Source: Acholeplasmatales bacterium
GTDB taxonomy: Bacteria; Bacillota_I; Bacilli_A; Acholeplasmatales; Anaeroplasmataceae
Assembly (NCBI GenBank): GCA_024698125.1
Contig: JAILRQ010000026.1
Coordinates: forward strand, 1 to 59,732
Reading direction: 5' to 3'
Length of the DNA stretch: 59,732 bases
Below, in pieces: positions 10,824-20,303 of this stretch. The position numbers and the translations under genes are program-made. How positions within the stretch are numbered: the stretch's first letter is position 1; each line of letters starts with the position of its first letter. The notes under the pieces were generated by a model, which saw only the letters and a list, made by a program, of their open reading frames with translations, had not been told where the DNA came from and ran no database searches.

Positions 10824-12189
10824 TTAAACTTAATTTTTTAAGCACTGCTTCATAGCTAAGCTTTAGGTCATCATTACTATTTAATTCATTATCTATTTTT
10901 GATACAGCAGTCATTACAGTTGAATGATCCTTATGTCCCATAAGCTCACCTATCTTAGTATATGGTAGATCATATTTATTTCTTAATATATACATACAAA
11001 GCTGTCTTGGAACTACTATATTAGATGTTCTCTTTTTACCTACTATATCAGATACAGTTATGTTATAAAAATCACAAATAATTGATTTAACATTCTCATA
11101 CTGATCATTAGAATCACTTGATTGCTTATTAGATATAATAGATGATAAAGCCTCCTTAGCTAAATCAAGTGTTACATCCTCATTAGATATATCAGCATAT
11201 GCAAGAACTCTTCTTAAGCATCCCTCAAGCTCTCTTATATTATCAAATAATGTTGATATATATTCTATAACATTATCCTCAATAGATGCTGGAGATGATT
11301 GAGATAGCTTATATTTTAAGATATTACACTTTAATGGAATATCAGGAGTTGAAATATCTACTGTAAGTCCATAGTTAAATCTTGTTGTAAGTCTATCCAT
11401 TATATTATTTAATTGGTTAGCTGGCTTATCTGATGTTATAATAATTTGTTTATTATTATTAGTTAAATTAACAAAAATATTAAAGAATGCCTCTTGTGTT
11501 TTAGGTGCAGATGAAATCATTTGAATATCATCTATTAAAAGCATATCTAAATTATTAAATTTTTCATCAAATTTATCTAATTCCTTATTCTTGGCAGCAA
11601 GTGAATATTCCTTAATAAAATTTTGAGTAGTTATATATAATACATTTTTACCTACATTTGCATCCAAATAATAGTTACCAATTGCCTGCATTAAATGAGT
11701 TTTACCAAGTCCTACTCCTCCAAAAATATAAAGTGGGTTATTAACAGTACCTGGCTGCTGTGCAGTAATTAAAGCATTTCTTTGAGCAAATCTATTTGAA
11801 TCTCCTACTATAAATGAATCAAATGTATATAATCCATTTAAATTAGATTCAAATGATTGAGTTTGTTGTACTATAAGCTTCTCTTCATATTTATTTTCTT
11901 CCTTTACTAGATCCTCTTTTGTTAAAAACTTAAATCTAACAGGTTTATCACAAATTGTTGGTAATAACTTATTTATATTATTATAAAAAACATTATTTAT
12001 TTTACTTTTAACATAAACAGATGGTACCAATACATGAATTAATCCGTTAGTTTCTTTTACTATTTGACAATCATCAAATACTTCTGATAAAAGCTCTGAA
12101 TCATAATTTTTTGATAATTCCGATAGTAAATCAGACCATATTATTTGTACTTTTTCCATTTTTCTTTTCATCCCTTTTCTAAATCGCAT
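10819..12189 (-). CDS. dnaA: Chromosomal replication initiator DnaA
   Basis: GGVGLGKTHLMQAIGN, LLIDDIQ, GHKDHSTVMTAVSKI. An internal ATG (MEKVQIIW) is the likely true start. Confidence 0.98.
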   Translation of the reverse strand: MRFRKGMKRKMEKVQIIWSDLLSELSKNYDSELLSEVFDDCQIVKETNGLIHVLVPSVYVKSKINNVFYNNINKLLPTICDKPVRFKFLTKEDLVKEENKYEEKLIVQQTQSFESNLNGLYTFDSFIVGDSNRFAQRNALITAQQPGTVNNPLYIFGGVGLGKTHLMQAIGNYYLDANVGKNVLYITTQNFIKEYSLAAKNKELDKFDEKFNNLDMLLIDDIQMISSAPKTQEAFFNIFVNLTNNNKQIIITSDKPANQLNNIMDRLTTRFNYGLTVDISTPDIPLKCNILKYKLSQSSPASIEDNVIEYISTLFDNIRELEGCLRRVLAYADISNEDVTLDLAKEALSSIISNKQSSDSNDQYENVKSIICDFYNITVSDIVGKKRTSNIVVPRQLCMYILRNKYDLPYTKIGELMGHKDHSTVMTAVSKIDNELNSNDDLKLSYEAVLKKLSLN

Positions 12190-12532
12190 TATAATCTTAA
12201 CAAATAATAAAAAATAAGCAATAAATTCTTTTCCACAAAAAATGTGGATAACTCGGTTTACTAACCTGTGGTTATGTGTATAAAAATGTGTGTAAATTTT
12301 ATTGAAAATGGCTTAACCACCGAAAAAAATTGAGTTATAAACTTTTCCACAATTGTATGTGGTGTTGATAAAAAGTTATCCACATTTTATCTACAATTTT
12401 TTTATAAAAAATGTGGTTAAGTTTAGTGGTAAAAATTTAAATTATTTTCATACAATTTTTTCATTGACTTTTAAAAAATGATATGGTAAGATTACTACTG
12501 CATGGTTTCGTAAAAGAAAGTGAGGCATAGTT
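12190..12532. other. oriC: Origin of replication region (DnaA box cluster)
   Basis: Boxes TGTGGATAA (12243), TGTGTATAA (12275), TTATCCACA (12376); near-matches at 12229, 12267, 12343 and 12412. Lies between dnaA(-) and rpmH(+). Confidence 0.9.
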
Positions 12533-12667
12533 ATGAAGAGAACATATCAACCTAACAAGCGTAAGAGAAAAGTTACTCATGGTTTCCGTGTTAGACAAGC
12601 ATCTAAGAATGGTCGTAAGATCATTGCTAGAAGACGTAGACAAGGACGTAAGCAATTATCTAAGTAA
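12533..12667 (+). CDS. rpmH: 50S ribosomal protein L34
   Basis: Own translation [44 protein letters not shown]; below the ORF-track length cutoff. Confidence 0.98.
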   Translation: MKRTYQPNKRKRKVTHGFRVRQASKNGRKIIARRRRQGRKQLSK

Positions 12668-12692
12668 ATAGAACTTATATTATAAAAGAACT

Positions 12693-12743
12693 TGAACCAC
12701 CAGATAAAATATAATTTAGTATTTTTTAGGTGGTTCTTTTTTA
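12693..12743 (+). terminator. Terminator or attenuator between rpmH and rnpA
   Basis: GAACCACC ... GGTGGTTC followed by TTTTTTATTTT. Confidence 0.7.
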
Positions 12744-12760
12744 TTTTATAAGGAGTTAAA

Positions 12761-13105
12761 ATGAGAAAAAAATATCGCGTTAAAAGAAACGAAGAAATTG
12801 AATCTATCATTAAGAATCATAAATCTTATGGTAATAAATACTTTAATGTATATATAAAACAGAGCGAGACCACTTATTTTCGTTATGCAATTAGCGTAGG
12901 TAAAAAGATTGGTATTGCGGTTACAAGAGTTAAGCGCAAGAGACAATTAAGATCTATTATAGATAATATGATTGATATTAATCAGAGTCTAGATATATTA
13001 GTAGTTGCGAAGCCAACTATTAATGATTTAGAATTTGATGAAATGAGGCGTCAGTTAGCTTATCTATTCAAAAAATTAAATATAAAAATGAAAATGAAAG
13101 ATTAA
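12761..13105 (+). CDS. rnpA: Ribonuclease P protein component
   Basis: MRKKYRVKRNEEIESII, ISVGKKIGIAVTRVKRKRQLRSII; synteny. Confidence 0.95.
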   Translation: MRKKYRVKRNEEIESIIKNHKSYGNKYFNVYIKQSETTYFRYAISVGKKIGIAVTRVKRKRQLRSIIDNMIDINQSLDILVVAKPTINDLEFDEMRRQLAYLFKKLNIKMKMKD

Positions 13106-13117
13106 AGGAGAAAACTA

Positions 13118-14119
13118 TTGAAGACTTATTTTAAAAGAAATATCAATAAGATTTCATTAATAGCTGTTTTATTAGTTGTTGTTCTAGCTTTAACTTCATG
13201 TCGTAGTGGAAAATGGCCTTCTACAATTTATACTTCATGGAAGAATGAGTTTGATTTTTCAAGCTTCTTCCAAGGATTATTTGGATGGCCAGTTGCACTT
13301 CTATCTTATCCAATTGCATGGCTAATGCATTTAATTGGTTCAGCTTGTGGTAACAAGTACTTCTGGGGAATTATATTTACAACTCTTATTGTACGTACAC
13401 TAGCTTGGCCTATTTATGCAAAGCAAAACAGCTCAACTGTTAAGATGCAATTAATCCAACCAGAAATGGAAAAGATTCAAAATAAGTATAGAGGTAGACA
13501 AGACCCAGAGTCTCAACGTAGAATGCAGGCTGAGACAATGGCTGTTTATAAGAAATATAAGATGAATCCATTTGGATGTATGTTTACTATGATTCTACAA
13601 TTCCCTATCTTCATGGGAATGTATGAGGCAGTAAGACGTATTAACTTATATGCTACTACTACTTTAGATGACGGAGTTACAACAATCGTACAACCTGGTA
13701 AATTCGTTTTAAGCAACACTAAAGTATTCAACTATTTTGAACTAAATAGTTCATTTAGCTCAGGAGCAATTCATGATAAGATTTTCGTTGTAGTTTTAGC
13801 GTTAGCGTTCAGTGCAATTACACTTCTTTCTCAGCATTTAGCTCAGAAGAAGCCTAGCTACATGAAGCAAACTGGAACTCAAAGAAGAGCACCATCACAA
13901 GCTCAAGACACAGCTAAGCAAATGAAGATGATGAACTACTTCATGGTAGTAATGTTCTTCATTTTCTCCCTACAAAATACAGCCCTAGCATTATACTGGC
14001 TAATTGGAGGAATTTATCAATTACTTCAATCATTTATAGGAAGAAAGCTAAATGAAAAGCATTATTATAAGATGACAGGAACTGTACCTGTAAAGGTTAC
14101 AGAAAAGAACAATAAGTAA
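13118..14119 (+). CDS. yidC: Membrane protein insertase YidC/OxaA (lipoprotein-type N-terminus, TTG start)
   Basis: Lipobox LTSC, LIGSACGNKYFWGIIFTTLIVRTLAWPIY, synteny. Confidence 0.95.
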   Translation: MKTYFKRNINKISLIAVLLVVVLALTSCRSGKWPSTIYTSWKNEFDFSSFFQGLFGWPVALLSYPIAWLMHLIGSACGNKYFWGIIFTTLIVRTLAWPIYAKQNSSTVKMQLIQPEMEKIQNKYRGRQDPESQRRMQAETMAVYKKYKMNPFGCMFTMILQFPIFMGMYEAVRRINLYATTTLDDGVTTIVQPGKFVLSNTKVFNYFELNSSFSSGAIHDKIFVVVLALAFSAITLLSQHLAQKKPSYMKQTGTQRRAPSQAQDTAKQMKMMNYFMVVMFFIFSLQNTALALYWLIGGIYQLLQSFIGRKLNEKHYYKMTGTVPVKVTEKNNK

Positions 14120-14137
14120 GAAGGCGTAGGTGTTAGA

Positions 14138-14734
14138 ATGCAAAAGAAAATTAGTATTGAAGCAACTTCTGAAGAGGAAGCATTAAAGCTATCTGTTGAG
14201 AAGCTACATATTTCAGCTGATAAAATATTTATTAATGACCTAGGTGATAATAAATATGAAGCATTAGTTGACGTTGATCTAGCCCTTGAGGGAAAGAGAT
14301 ATCTTGAAGGTATTCTATCAGCAATTGGTTTAGAATATCAAATTGAGGTAAGACGCAACGGTGATGATGAAATCAATTACGTTATTGAATCTAGCGAAAA
14401 CCCACTTCTAATCGGAATTAGAGGAAAAACTCTTGAAGCATTAAGCTTATTAATTAAGAACCTTCTTGGTACTTATACTAAGGATAAGCTAATCGTAAGC
14501 TTAGATATTGGAAATTATAGAGCAAATAGAATTCGTCAATTAGAGATTTTAGCAACAAAGACTGCAAAGGAAGTTGCTAAGACTAAGGTTGATGCAAAGC
14601 TTAAGCCTATGAATTCATTTGAGCGTAGAGTTATTCACGAGAAGCTTTCAGACTGGCATGATGTATATACTGAGTCTGAGGGTGAAGGTGAAGAAAGAGC
14701 TATCGTCATCAAGGCTGTTAAGTATGAAAATTAA
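14138..14734 (+). CDS. jag: Jag/KhpB RNA-binding protein
   Basis: Jag-N, KH and R3H (SFERRVIHEKLSDWHDVYTESEGEGEERAIVI). Confidence 0.93.
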   Translation: MQKKISIEATSEEEALKLSVEKLHISADKIFINDLGDNKYEALVDVDLALEGKRYLEGILSAIGLEYQIEVRRNGDDEINYVIESSENPLLIGIRGKTLEALSLLIKNLLGTYTKDKLIVSLDIGNYRANRIRQLEILATKTAKEVAKTKVDAKLKPMNSFERRVIHEKLSDWHDVYTESEGEGEERAIVIKAVKYEN

Positions 14735-14780
14735 TAAAGAGACCCGCAAGGGTCTTTTTTTATGATATAATGAAGGCACT

Positions 14781-15563
14781 ATGATGAAATTTATTAGAGC
14801 CTATAAAAGGCAGCTTAAAATTATACTATTTATTTTAATAACAATTCTTTCATCAATCTTTATAGGAATTACACTTAGCTCTATTGTTGAAAATATATAT
14901 TTATCAGTAGAGATAGAGCAGTTTATGGATAAAGGAGTATTGCAGGAGGATATATCTGATAGTAGTACAAAATACTATAAGGTTTCACGTGAAACATGGA
15001 TGTCAGATGATGATGTATTTGTAGAGACCGATGGAAGGGTAACATATGGTAATTCAGGTGATATTATATGCACACTAGATTCATATGCTGGTAATTATCA
15101 AATCACTCATGATCTTGTAGGATTCTACTTTGGTGGACATGCGGCAAGTGTTTGTTATACAGAGACATATAACAATGCTTCGTACACCAATAATTACTGT
15201 ATTGAATCCCATTATAATAACGGTGTTCAAAAGGCCTATTCAGGATACTGGACAAGGGAATATGCAAGAGATCAAATTATTGTTTTAAGGGTAAAGGCTA
15301 CAGATGATGAAAAGAGGGAAGCCTTCCATAATTTATGTGATTGTATTGGTAAAAAATATAACCATAAATATATATTTGATACTAAAAATAGCTACTACTG
15401 CTCTGACCTTATTTCAAGAGCTTGGCAAAAGGTCGGAATAGACTTAAATTACGATGGTTTTTACTGTAGTATACAGGATATGATATGTTCTGATAAAACA
15501 TACATTTCTATGTATAAAATATACAAGGATAACGTGGCATATATCTACTATTTAGGAGATTAA
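14781..15563 (+). CDS. YiiX-like permuted NlpC/P60 cysteine hydrolase, membrane-anchored
   Basis: N-terminal TM, GGHAASVCY (His) and SYYCSDLISRAWQKVGID (Cys) motifs. Confidence 0.6.
   Translation: MMKFIRAYKRQLKIILFILITILSSIFIGITLSSIVENIYLSVEIEQFMDKGVLQEDISDSSTKYYKVSRETWMSDDDVFVETDGRVTYGNSGDIICTLDSYAGNYQITHDLVGFYFGGHAASVCYTETYNNASYTNNYCIESHYNNGVQKAYSGYWTREYARDQIIVLRVKATDDEKREAFHNLCDCIGKKYNHKYIFDTKNSYYCSDLISRAWQKVGIDLNYDGFYCSIQDMICSDKTYISMYKIYKDNVAYIYYLGD
14981..14996. promoter_or_regulatory. parS: parS-like site (15/16 match), inside a CDS
   Basis: GGTTTCACGTGAAACA versus consensus TGTTTCACGTGAAACA. Confidence 0.85.
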
Positions 15564-15579
15564 TGTTTCACGTGAAACA
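15564..15579. promoter_or_regulatory. parS: parS site, perfect consensus
   Basis: TGTTTCACGTGAAACA immediately after the TAA of the upstream CDS. Confidence 0.93.
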
Positions 15580-15590
15580 GGTGATTTAAA

Positions 15591-16277
15591 ATGAAAAAAT
15601 ATGAATACATTTTAATAGATTTAGATGATACAATTTTTGATTTTAAAAAGGGAGAAAGAGCATCCTTAATAAAGGTAATGGAATCAATAGGCTATACCCT
15701 TACTGAGGAGGAGATTAAAGCCTTCTCTGATATGAACGAGAAATATTTTCAAATGTACGCCAGTGGCGAACTTTCAAGAGATGAGTTTCATGATAAAAGA
15801 TTTGCTGAGTTCTTCTCTTATTTAGGTATAAATGATGATCCACACACAAGCGATAAAAGGTATATGGATGAGCTTAGTATGGCAATTGAATACGTTGATG
15901 ACGCCTTAGACTTTTTAAAGAAAATTTATGGTAAATATAAAATGTATATTGCCTCAAACGGAATGTATGAAATTCAGGTCTCAAGATTAAAAAAGGCAGG
16001 AATATTTGAAATGTTTGATGGTGTCTATGTATCATCAAAAATAGGTGCTAACAAACCATCAAAAGACTTCTTCTCTTATATATTAAATGATTTAAATGAC
16101 TATGATAAATCTAAGTATTTAATGATAGGAGATAGAGAGGAATCTGATATCGTTGGAGGCATAGATTTTGGTATCGATACAATGTATTTCAACAGAAAAT
16201 ATAAAGACATTAAAACAGCTCCTACATATGTTATAAATAAGCTTAGTGAATTTGATTTAAAAACAATCGAAAAATAG
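15591..16277 (+). CDS. HAD superfamily hydrolase (YjjG/YfnB-like)
   Basis: YILIDLDDTIFDF, IASNGMYEIQ, KIGANKPSKDFF, MIGDREESDIVGG. Confidence 0.85.
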   Translation: MKKYEYILIDLDDTIFDFKKGERASLIKVMESIGYTLTEEEIKAFSDMNEKYFQMYASGELSRDEFHDKRFAEFFSYLGINDDPHTSDKRYMDELSMAIEYVDDALDFLKKIYGKYKMYIASNGMYEIQVSRLKKAGIFEMFDGVYVSSKIGANKPSKDFFSYILNDLNDYDKSKYLMIGDREESDIVGGIDFGIDTMYFNRKYKDIKTAPTYVINKLSEFDLKTIEK

Positions 16278-16392
16278 TTGAAAATGGCTTGGTTGAGCCA
16301 TTTTTATTTTTAAAAATAATTTTAAAGAAAATACCATTATAAAATGTAATTTTATATGGTATAATATAAATGTTAGAGGACGGTGAGTATCC

Positions 16393-18141
16393 ATGTCATA
16401 TATGGCTTTATATAGAGCCTATAGGCCTCAAAAGTTTAGTGAGGTTGTAGGTCAAAGACATATTGTAAGAACATTACAAAATGCAATCAAACTTAATAAG
16501 GTAGCACATGCATACTTATTCTGTGGACCTCGTGGAACTGGAAAGACTACAATGGCAAAGATTATGGCTAAGGCCTTAAATTGTCAAAAGGGTATGGTTA
16601 TGGAGCCTTGCTGTGAGTGTGATAACTGTATTGGTATTGCCAAGGGGCAAATAGCTGATGTTATTGAAATGGATGCGGCTTCAAATAATGGTATTGATGA
16701 AATCCGTGATATTCGTGAGAAGGTTAAGCTTATGCCAGCATATGGAAGATATAAGGTTTATATCATCGATGAGGTTCATATGCTATCAACTCAAGCCTTC
16801 AATGCCTTACTTAAGACATTAGAGGAACCACCTAGCTACTGTGTATTTATTTTATGTACTACAGATCCTCAAAAGATTCCAATGACAATTCTATCAAGAT
16901 GTCAAAGATTTGATTTCCAAGGAATTTCTCCTGAGGATGTAAAATTAAATCTTAAGCATGTTGCAGAGGAAGAAAATGTTAAGGTTACAGATGATGCGCT
17001 TGATTTAATAAGTGAAGCCTGTGAGGGTGGAATGAGAGATGCATTATCACTTTTAGATCAAAGTATTTCATTTTCAAGTGATGACGTAGTAGATCTTGAT
17101 GATGTAACATTGGTATCTGGATCAGTTAATAAGGATGCAATAATTACACTTATTAAATGTGCTTATGAAAATAACCAAGAGGAAATTCTTACAACTATTA
17201 ATAAAATTATTAGTGAGGGTAAGGAAATTGAAAAGATTACAACAGATATTATTTCATTCTTAAGAGACCTACTTATGTATAAGTCAAAGTTTGGTCAAAA
17301 GGCTATTTATAATAATCCTGAATTCCAAAATCTTTCAAAGATTCCTAATGAGTTTATTTATTCTTGGTTACAAGAATTAAATAACGTTCAAAATAATATC
17401 AAGTTCACAAATCAAAAGAGAGCCTACCTAGAGCTAGGGCTTCTTAAGATGAGTGATGCAAAAATAAATGATTATAACGCCTTAATCTCTAAGGTATCAG
17501 AAATGGAGGCTCGTATTTCTTATCTTGAAAGAAGAAAGCCAACTGAGGTAGTGCAGGATGCAATGCCTGAGATTAAGAGAAAAGAAGTAAAGCCTATGAT
17601 TAAGCCTATTGAGTATAAGCAGGAGCCTATACCAATGGAGGAGGCACCATCAATTACTGAGGTATTTGATGATATTGTAGTAAATGATGACTTTATTACA
17701 CCAGATATGGTTCTTGAGGTTTTAAATAATGGAGATAAAACCTTAAAGAATGATGCTAGAATGGCATTAATATCTAGTAGTGATAGCATATTACAAACAT
17801 TTAGAGATTTAACAGTAGAGGCTGCTGGAAATAAAAAAGCTGTTTTAGTATTGCCATCTGTTGGAATGTGTAATATGATAATGCAGGATAGAAATTACAA
17901 GGCAGTAATTGAGCTATTCAGCAAAGCTGGTATTGATATTTTGGATTTCATAGCAATCCCAAGGGATGCTTGGCAGGAAATCCTAAATATATATGTAAAA
18001 GCCTTTAAGGCAAAGCAAGCACCTGACCTATCAGGAGTTAAGATTTTAGTTAAAAAGCATGTTGCAGTGGAGGTAAAGAAGGATGAGCTAGATAATCTAG
18101 CAGCAGATTTATTCCCAGATAGCAACATAGAAGTTGAATAA
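16393..18141 (+). CDS. dnaX: DNA polymerase III subunits gamma/tau
   Basis: ALYRAYRPQKFSEVVGQ, CGPRGTGKTTMAKI, Zn motif CCECDNC, IDEVHMLS. Confidence 0.97.
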   Translation: MSYMALYRAYRPQKFSEVVGQRHIVRTLQNAIKLNKVAHAYLFCGPRGTGKTTMAKIMAKALNCQKGMVMEPCCECDNCIGIAKGQIADVIEMDAASNNGIDEIRDIREKVKLMPAYGRYKVYIIDEVHMLSTQAFNALLKTLEEPPSYCVFILCTTDPQKIPMTILSRCQRFDFQGISPEDVKLNLKHVAEEENVKVTDDALDLISEACEGGMRDALSLLDQSISFSSDDVVDLDDVTLVSGSVNKDAIITLIKCAYENNQEEILTTINKIISEGKEIEKITTDIISFLRDLLMYKSKFGQKAIYNNPEFQNLSKIPNEFIYSWLQELNNVQNNIKFTNQKRAYLELGLLKMSDAKINDYNALISKVSEMEARISYLERRKPTEVVQDAMPEIKRKEVKPMIKPIEYKQEPIPMEEAPSITEVFDDIVVNDDFITPDMVLEVLNNGDKTLKNDARMALISSSDSILQTFRDLTVEAAGNKKAVLVLPSVGMCNMIMQDRNYKAVIELFSKAGIDILDFIAIPRDAWQEILNIYVKAFKAKQAPDLSGVKILVKKHVAVEVKKDELDNLAADLFPDSNIEVE

Positions 18142-18161
18142 AAAAAGGAGATATAAGAATT

Positions 18162-18464
18162 ATGAATCAACAAGCAATGATGAAGTTAAGAAAGATGCAA
18201 AAGCAAATGCAGGAGGCTCAAGCTCGTCTTGAGGAGACTGTATATGAAGGAAATGCAGGTGGAATGGTAAAGGTTGAGGTTAAGGGATCTCATGAGGTTT
18301 TATCAGTAACTATTGATCCAGATGCATTAGAGTCTAAGGATGATATTGAAATGATCCAGGATTCAATTGTGGCAGCATTAAATGATGCTAATAAGAAGCT
18401 TGAGAAGGATGCAGAGGAGACTATGGGTCAATTCACAGGTGGATTCGGAGGATTCGGATTCTAA
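18162..18464 (+). CDS. ebfC: YbaB/EbfC nucleoid-associated protein
   Basis: MRKMQKQMQEAQARLEET, dnaX-ebfC-recR synteny. Confidence 0.95.
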   Translation: MNQQAMMKLRKMQKQMQEAQARLEETVYEGNAGGMVKVEVKGSHEVLSVTIDPDALESKDDIEMIQDSIVAALNDANKKLEKDAEETMGQFTGGFGGFGF

Positions 18465-18478
18465 TTTAGGAGGTTTTT

Positions 18479-19078
18479 ATGGAATATCCTAAGGCAATCG
18501 TAGATTTAATAGATTCATTTAAAAAGCTTCCATCAATTGGTGCTAAAAGTGCTGAAAGGCTTGCAATGTATGTCTATTCAAATCTTGATATGACAGATAT
18601 AGAGGAATTCTCTACAGCCCTAATAAATGTGAAGAAAAATCTTCACAAATGTAAGGTGTGTGGTAACCTTTGTGAGGATGAGGAATGTGAGATTTGCTCA
18701 TCTAAAAAAAGAGACCACAATACCATTATGGTTGTAGAAAATATAAAGGATTTATATGTAATAGAAAAGCTTAATGTTTTTAATGGAGTTTACCATGTAC
18801 TTGATGGTGCCATAAACTTCCAAAAGGGCATTGGAGTAGAGGACCTTACTATTAATGAATTAATAGTACGTGCCAAGAATCCAAATGTAAAAGAGGTAAT
18901 AATTGCCACTAACGCTACCCTTGAGGGAGAGACTACTGCAAGGTATGTAAAAACCCTACTTGAGGGCTGTGATTGTAAGGTTACTCGTATAGCTCATGGT
19001 CTACCTGTTGGAGGAGACATAAACTATGCTGATGAGGTTACAGTATTAAAGGCCTTAGAGGGTAGAAGGGATTACTGA
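18479..19078 (+). CDS. recR: Recombination protein RecR
   Basis: LPSIGAKSAERLA, Cys4 zinc finger, Toprim VVENIKDLYVIE, HGLPVGGDINYADEVTV; TGA stop. Confidence 0.97.
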   Translation: MEYPKAIVDLIDSFKKLPSIGAKSAERLAMYVYSNLDMTDIEEFSTALINVKKNLHKCKVCGNLCEDEECEICSSKKRDHNTIMVVENIKDLYVIEKLNVFNGVYHVLDGAINFQKGIGVEDLTINELIVRAKNPNVKEVIIATNATLEGETTARYVKTLLEGCDCKVTRIAHGLPVGGDINYADEVTVLKALEGRRDY

Positions 19079-19434
19079 TGAAAATAAAGTTTTATTCCTA
19101 TACTCCATCAGGAAATGTTAAGTTTGAAGCAGAGGGTATTCAAAACAAAAATACCCTATCTTTTATTGATAAATCATTTGAAAACACAACCCTAAGCATA
19201 ACAGTAGAGGAATTTGGTGTAAATCTAGAGAGGGTTGGAGGATGCACAATGAATATGCATCTTGAAATAGGAAGAAAATGCCCAGGGCATTATAAGGGAG
19301 CAGATTTAGAGTTTGACTTTATTGCCGAAGCTAAAAAAATAGAGATTACTGAAGAAAAAATAACTCTTTGGTATGAGCTTTCAATCAATAGTAATTCCTA
19401 TGGTCTTTACAAAATATTTGTAGTAAAAAAATAA
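19078..19434 (+). CDS. DUF1934-like beta-barrel protein
   Basis: 118 aa, calycin-like pattern, recR-adjacent. Confidence 0.5.
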   Translation: MKIKFYSYTPSGNVKFEAEGIQNKNTLSFIDKSFENTTLSITVEEFGVNLERVGGCTMNMHLEIGRKCPGHYKGADLEFDFIAEAKKIEITEEKITLWYELSINSNSYGLYKIFVVKK

Positions 19435-19496
19435 ACTATTGAAATTTAAAAGAATTATGTTAGAATATATAATGTGTAAAAATGGAGGAATTTCTA

Positions 19497-20065
19497 TGGC
19501 AAACAATGTAGATTATTCACAATTATCTATGCTAGAGGCTGCAAAGGAAATCGTTAAGAGTTCTGAAGGTCCTGTAGCTGTAAAGGATATTATTGCAAAG
19601 GTATTAGAGCTTAAGAACATTGATGACAATGGAGATAAGGCTACTCAGCTTTATGTAGACATTACTACATCTGCTGATTTCGTATATATGGGTGAGAACA
19701 TGTGGGATCTTAAGGATCGCCAATCACTAGAAGAGTGGGATAAGGATGCTTCTGCATTCAACAAGGAAGAGGTTGAAGAGGAAGATACTAACGAGCCATC
19801 TGTTGAGGACTTCGAAACTGAGGATGAAGAGAAGAAGGCTTCTGATGATGAGGACGATGAGGAATCTGATGAGGAGTCAGAGGAAACTGATGAGGATTAT
19901 GAGGATGATGGAAAGAATCCTTATGCTGATGATAGTGATTATGAGTCAGACGATACAGATGAGTCTGAGTTTGATTCAATTCGTGATACTCCAGATGAGG
20001 ACGAGTTCGATGAGAACAAGTATGGAGACATTATGGATACTTACGAGGATCTATACGATAAGTAA
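19497..20065 (+). CDS. rpoE: RNA polymerase delta subunit
   Basis: HARE-HTH N-terminus (SMLEAAKEIVKSSEGPVAVKDIIAKV) and long Asp/Glu-rich tail. ATG at 19497 follows an RBS; the 19439 start is an over-extension. Confidence 0.92.
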
Positions 20066-20071
20066 AAATAA

Positions 20072-20129
20072 AGGAGCAGAAGCTCCTTTTCGTATACTAA
20101 AACTAGGAGTTTAATCTCTTAGTTTTTTT
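20072..20129 (+). terminator. Tandem terminators after rpoE
   Basis: AGGAGC-AGAA-GCTCCT-TTT, then AACTAGGAG-TTTAAT-CTCTTAGTT-TTTTT. Confidence 0.8.
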
Positions 20130-20154
20130 ATTTCTAATATTATTGTATAATAGT

Positions 20155-20300
20155 AGTGATGGAAAGTTATTTAATCATTGAGACGCATATGTGATCTCGT
20201 TAAAACCATTTAGAGCTTTGACTCTTTATTCAATGGTCTTTCCATCACTATCGAAATAAGCTAGCTGAGAGAATATTTGAATCTCAGCTTTTCTTTTTAT
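20155..20300 (+). ncRNA. Candidate stand-alone structured RNA: three-way junction plus intrinsic terminator
   Basis: -10 TATAAT at 20146-20151; 12-bp stem AGTGATGGAAAG/CTTTCCATCACT; inner hairpins GAGACGC..GTGATCTC and ACCATT..AATGGT; terminator AGCTGAGA/TCTCAGCT plus TTTTCTTTTT. No ORF. Confidence 0.65.
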
Positions 20301-20303
20301 CTA

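Noticed and set aside
12461-12946. Several minus-strand ORFs across rpmH/rnpA
   Set aside because: Antisense to well-supported rpmH and rnpA, with atypical composition.
16278-16392. scRNA/SRP RNA upstream of dnaX as in Bacillus
   Set aside because: Region is short, AT-rich and has only a terminator and a promoter.
19746-20114. 122-aa plus-strand ORF, Met/Arg-rich
   Set aside because: Out-of-frame reading of the Asp/Glu-rich rpoE tail (GAT/GAG repeats).
20155-20300. Purine riboswitch or hammerhead ribozyme for the three-way junction
   Set aside because: Lacks purine J2/3 and loop signatures, and lacks the CUGANGA/GAAA hammerhead core.
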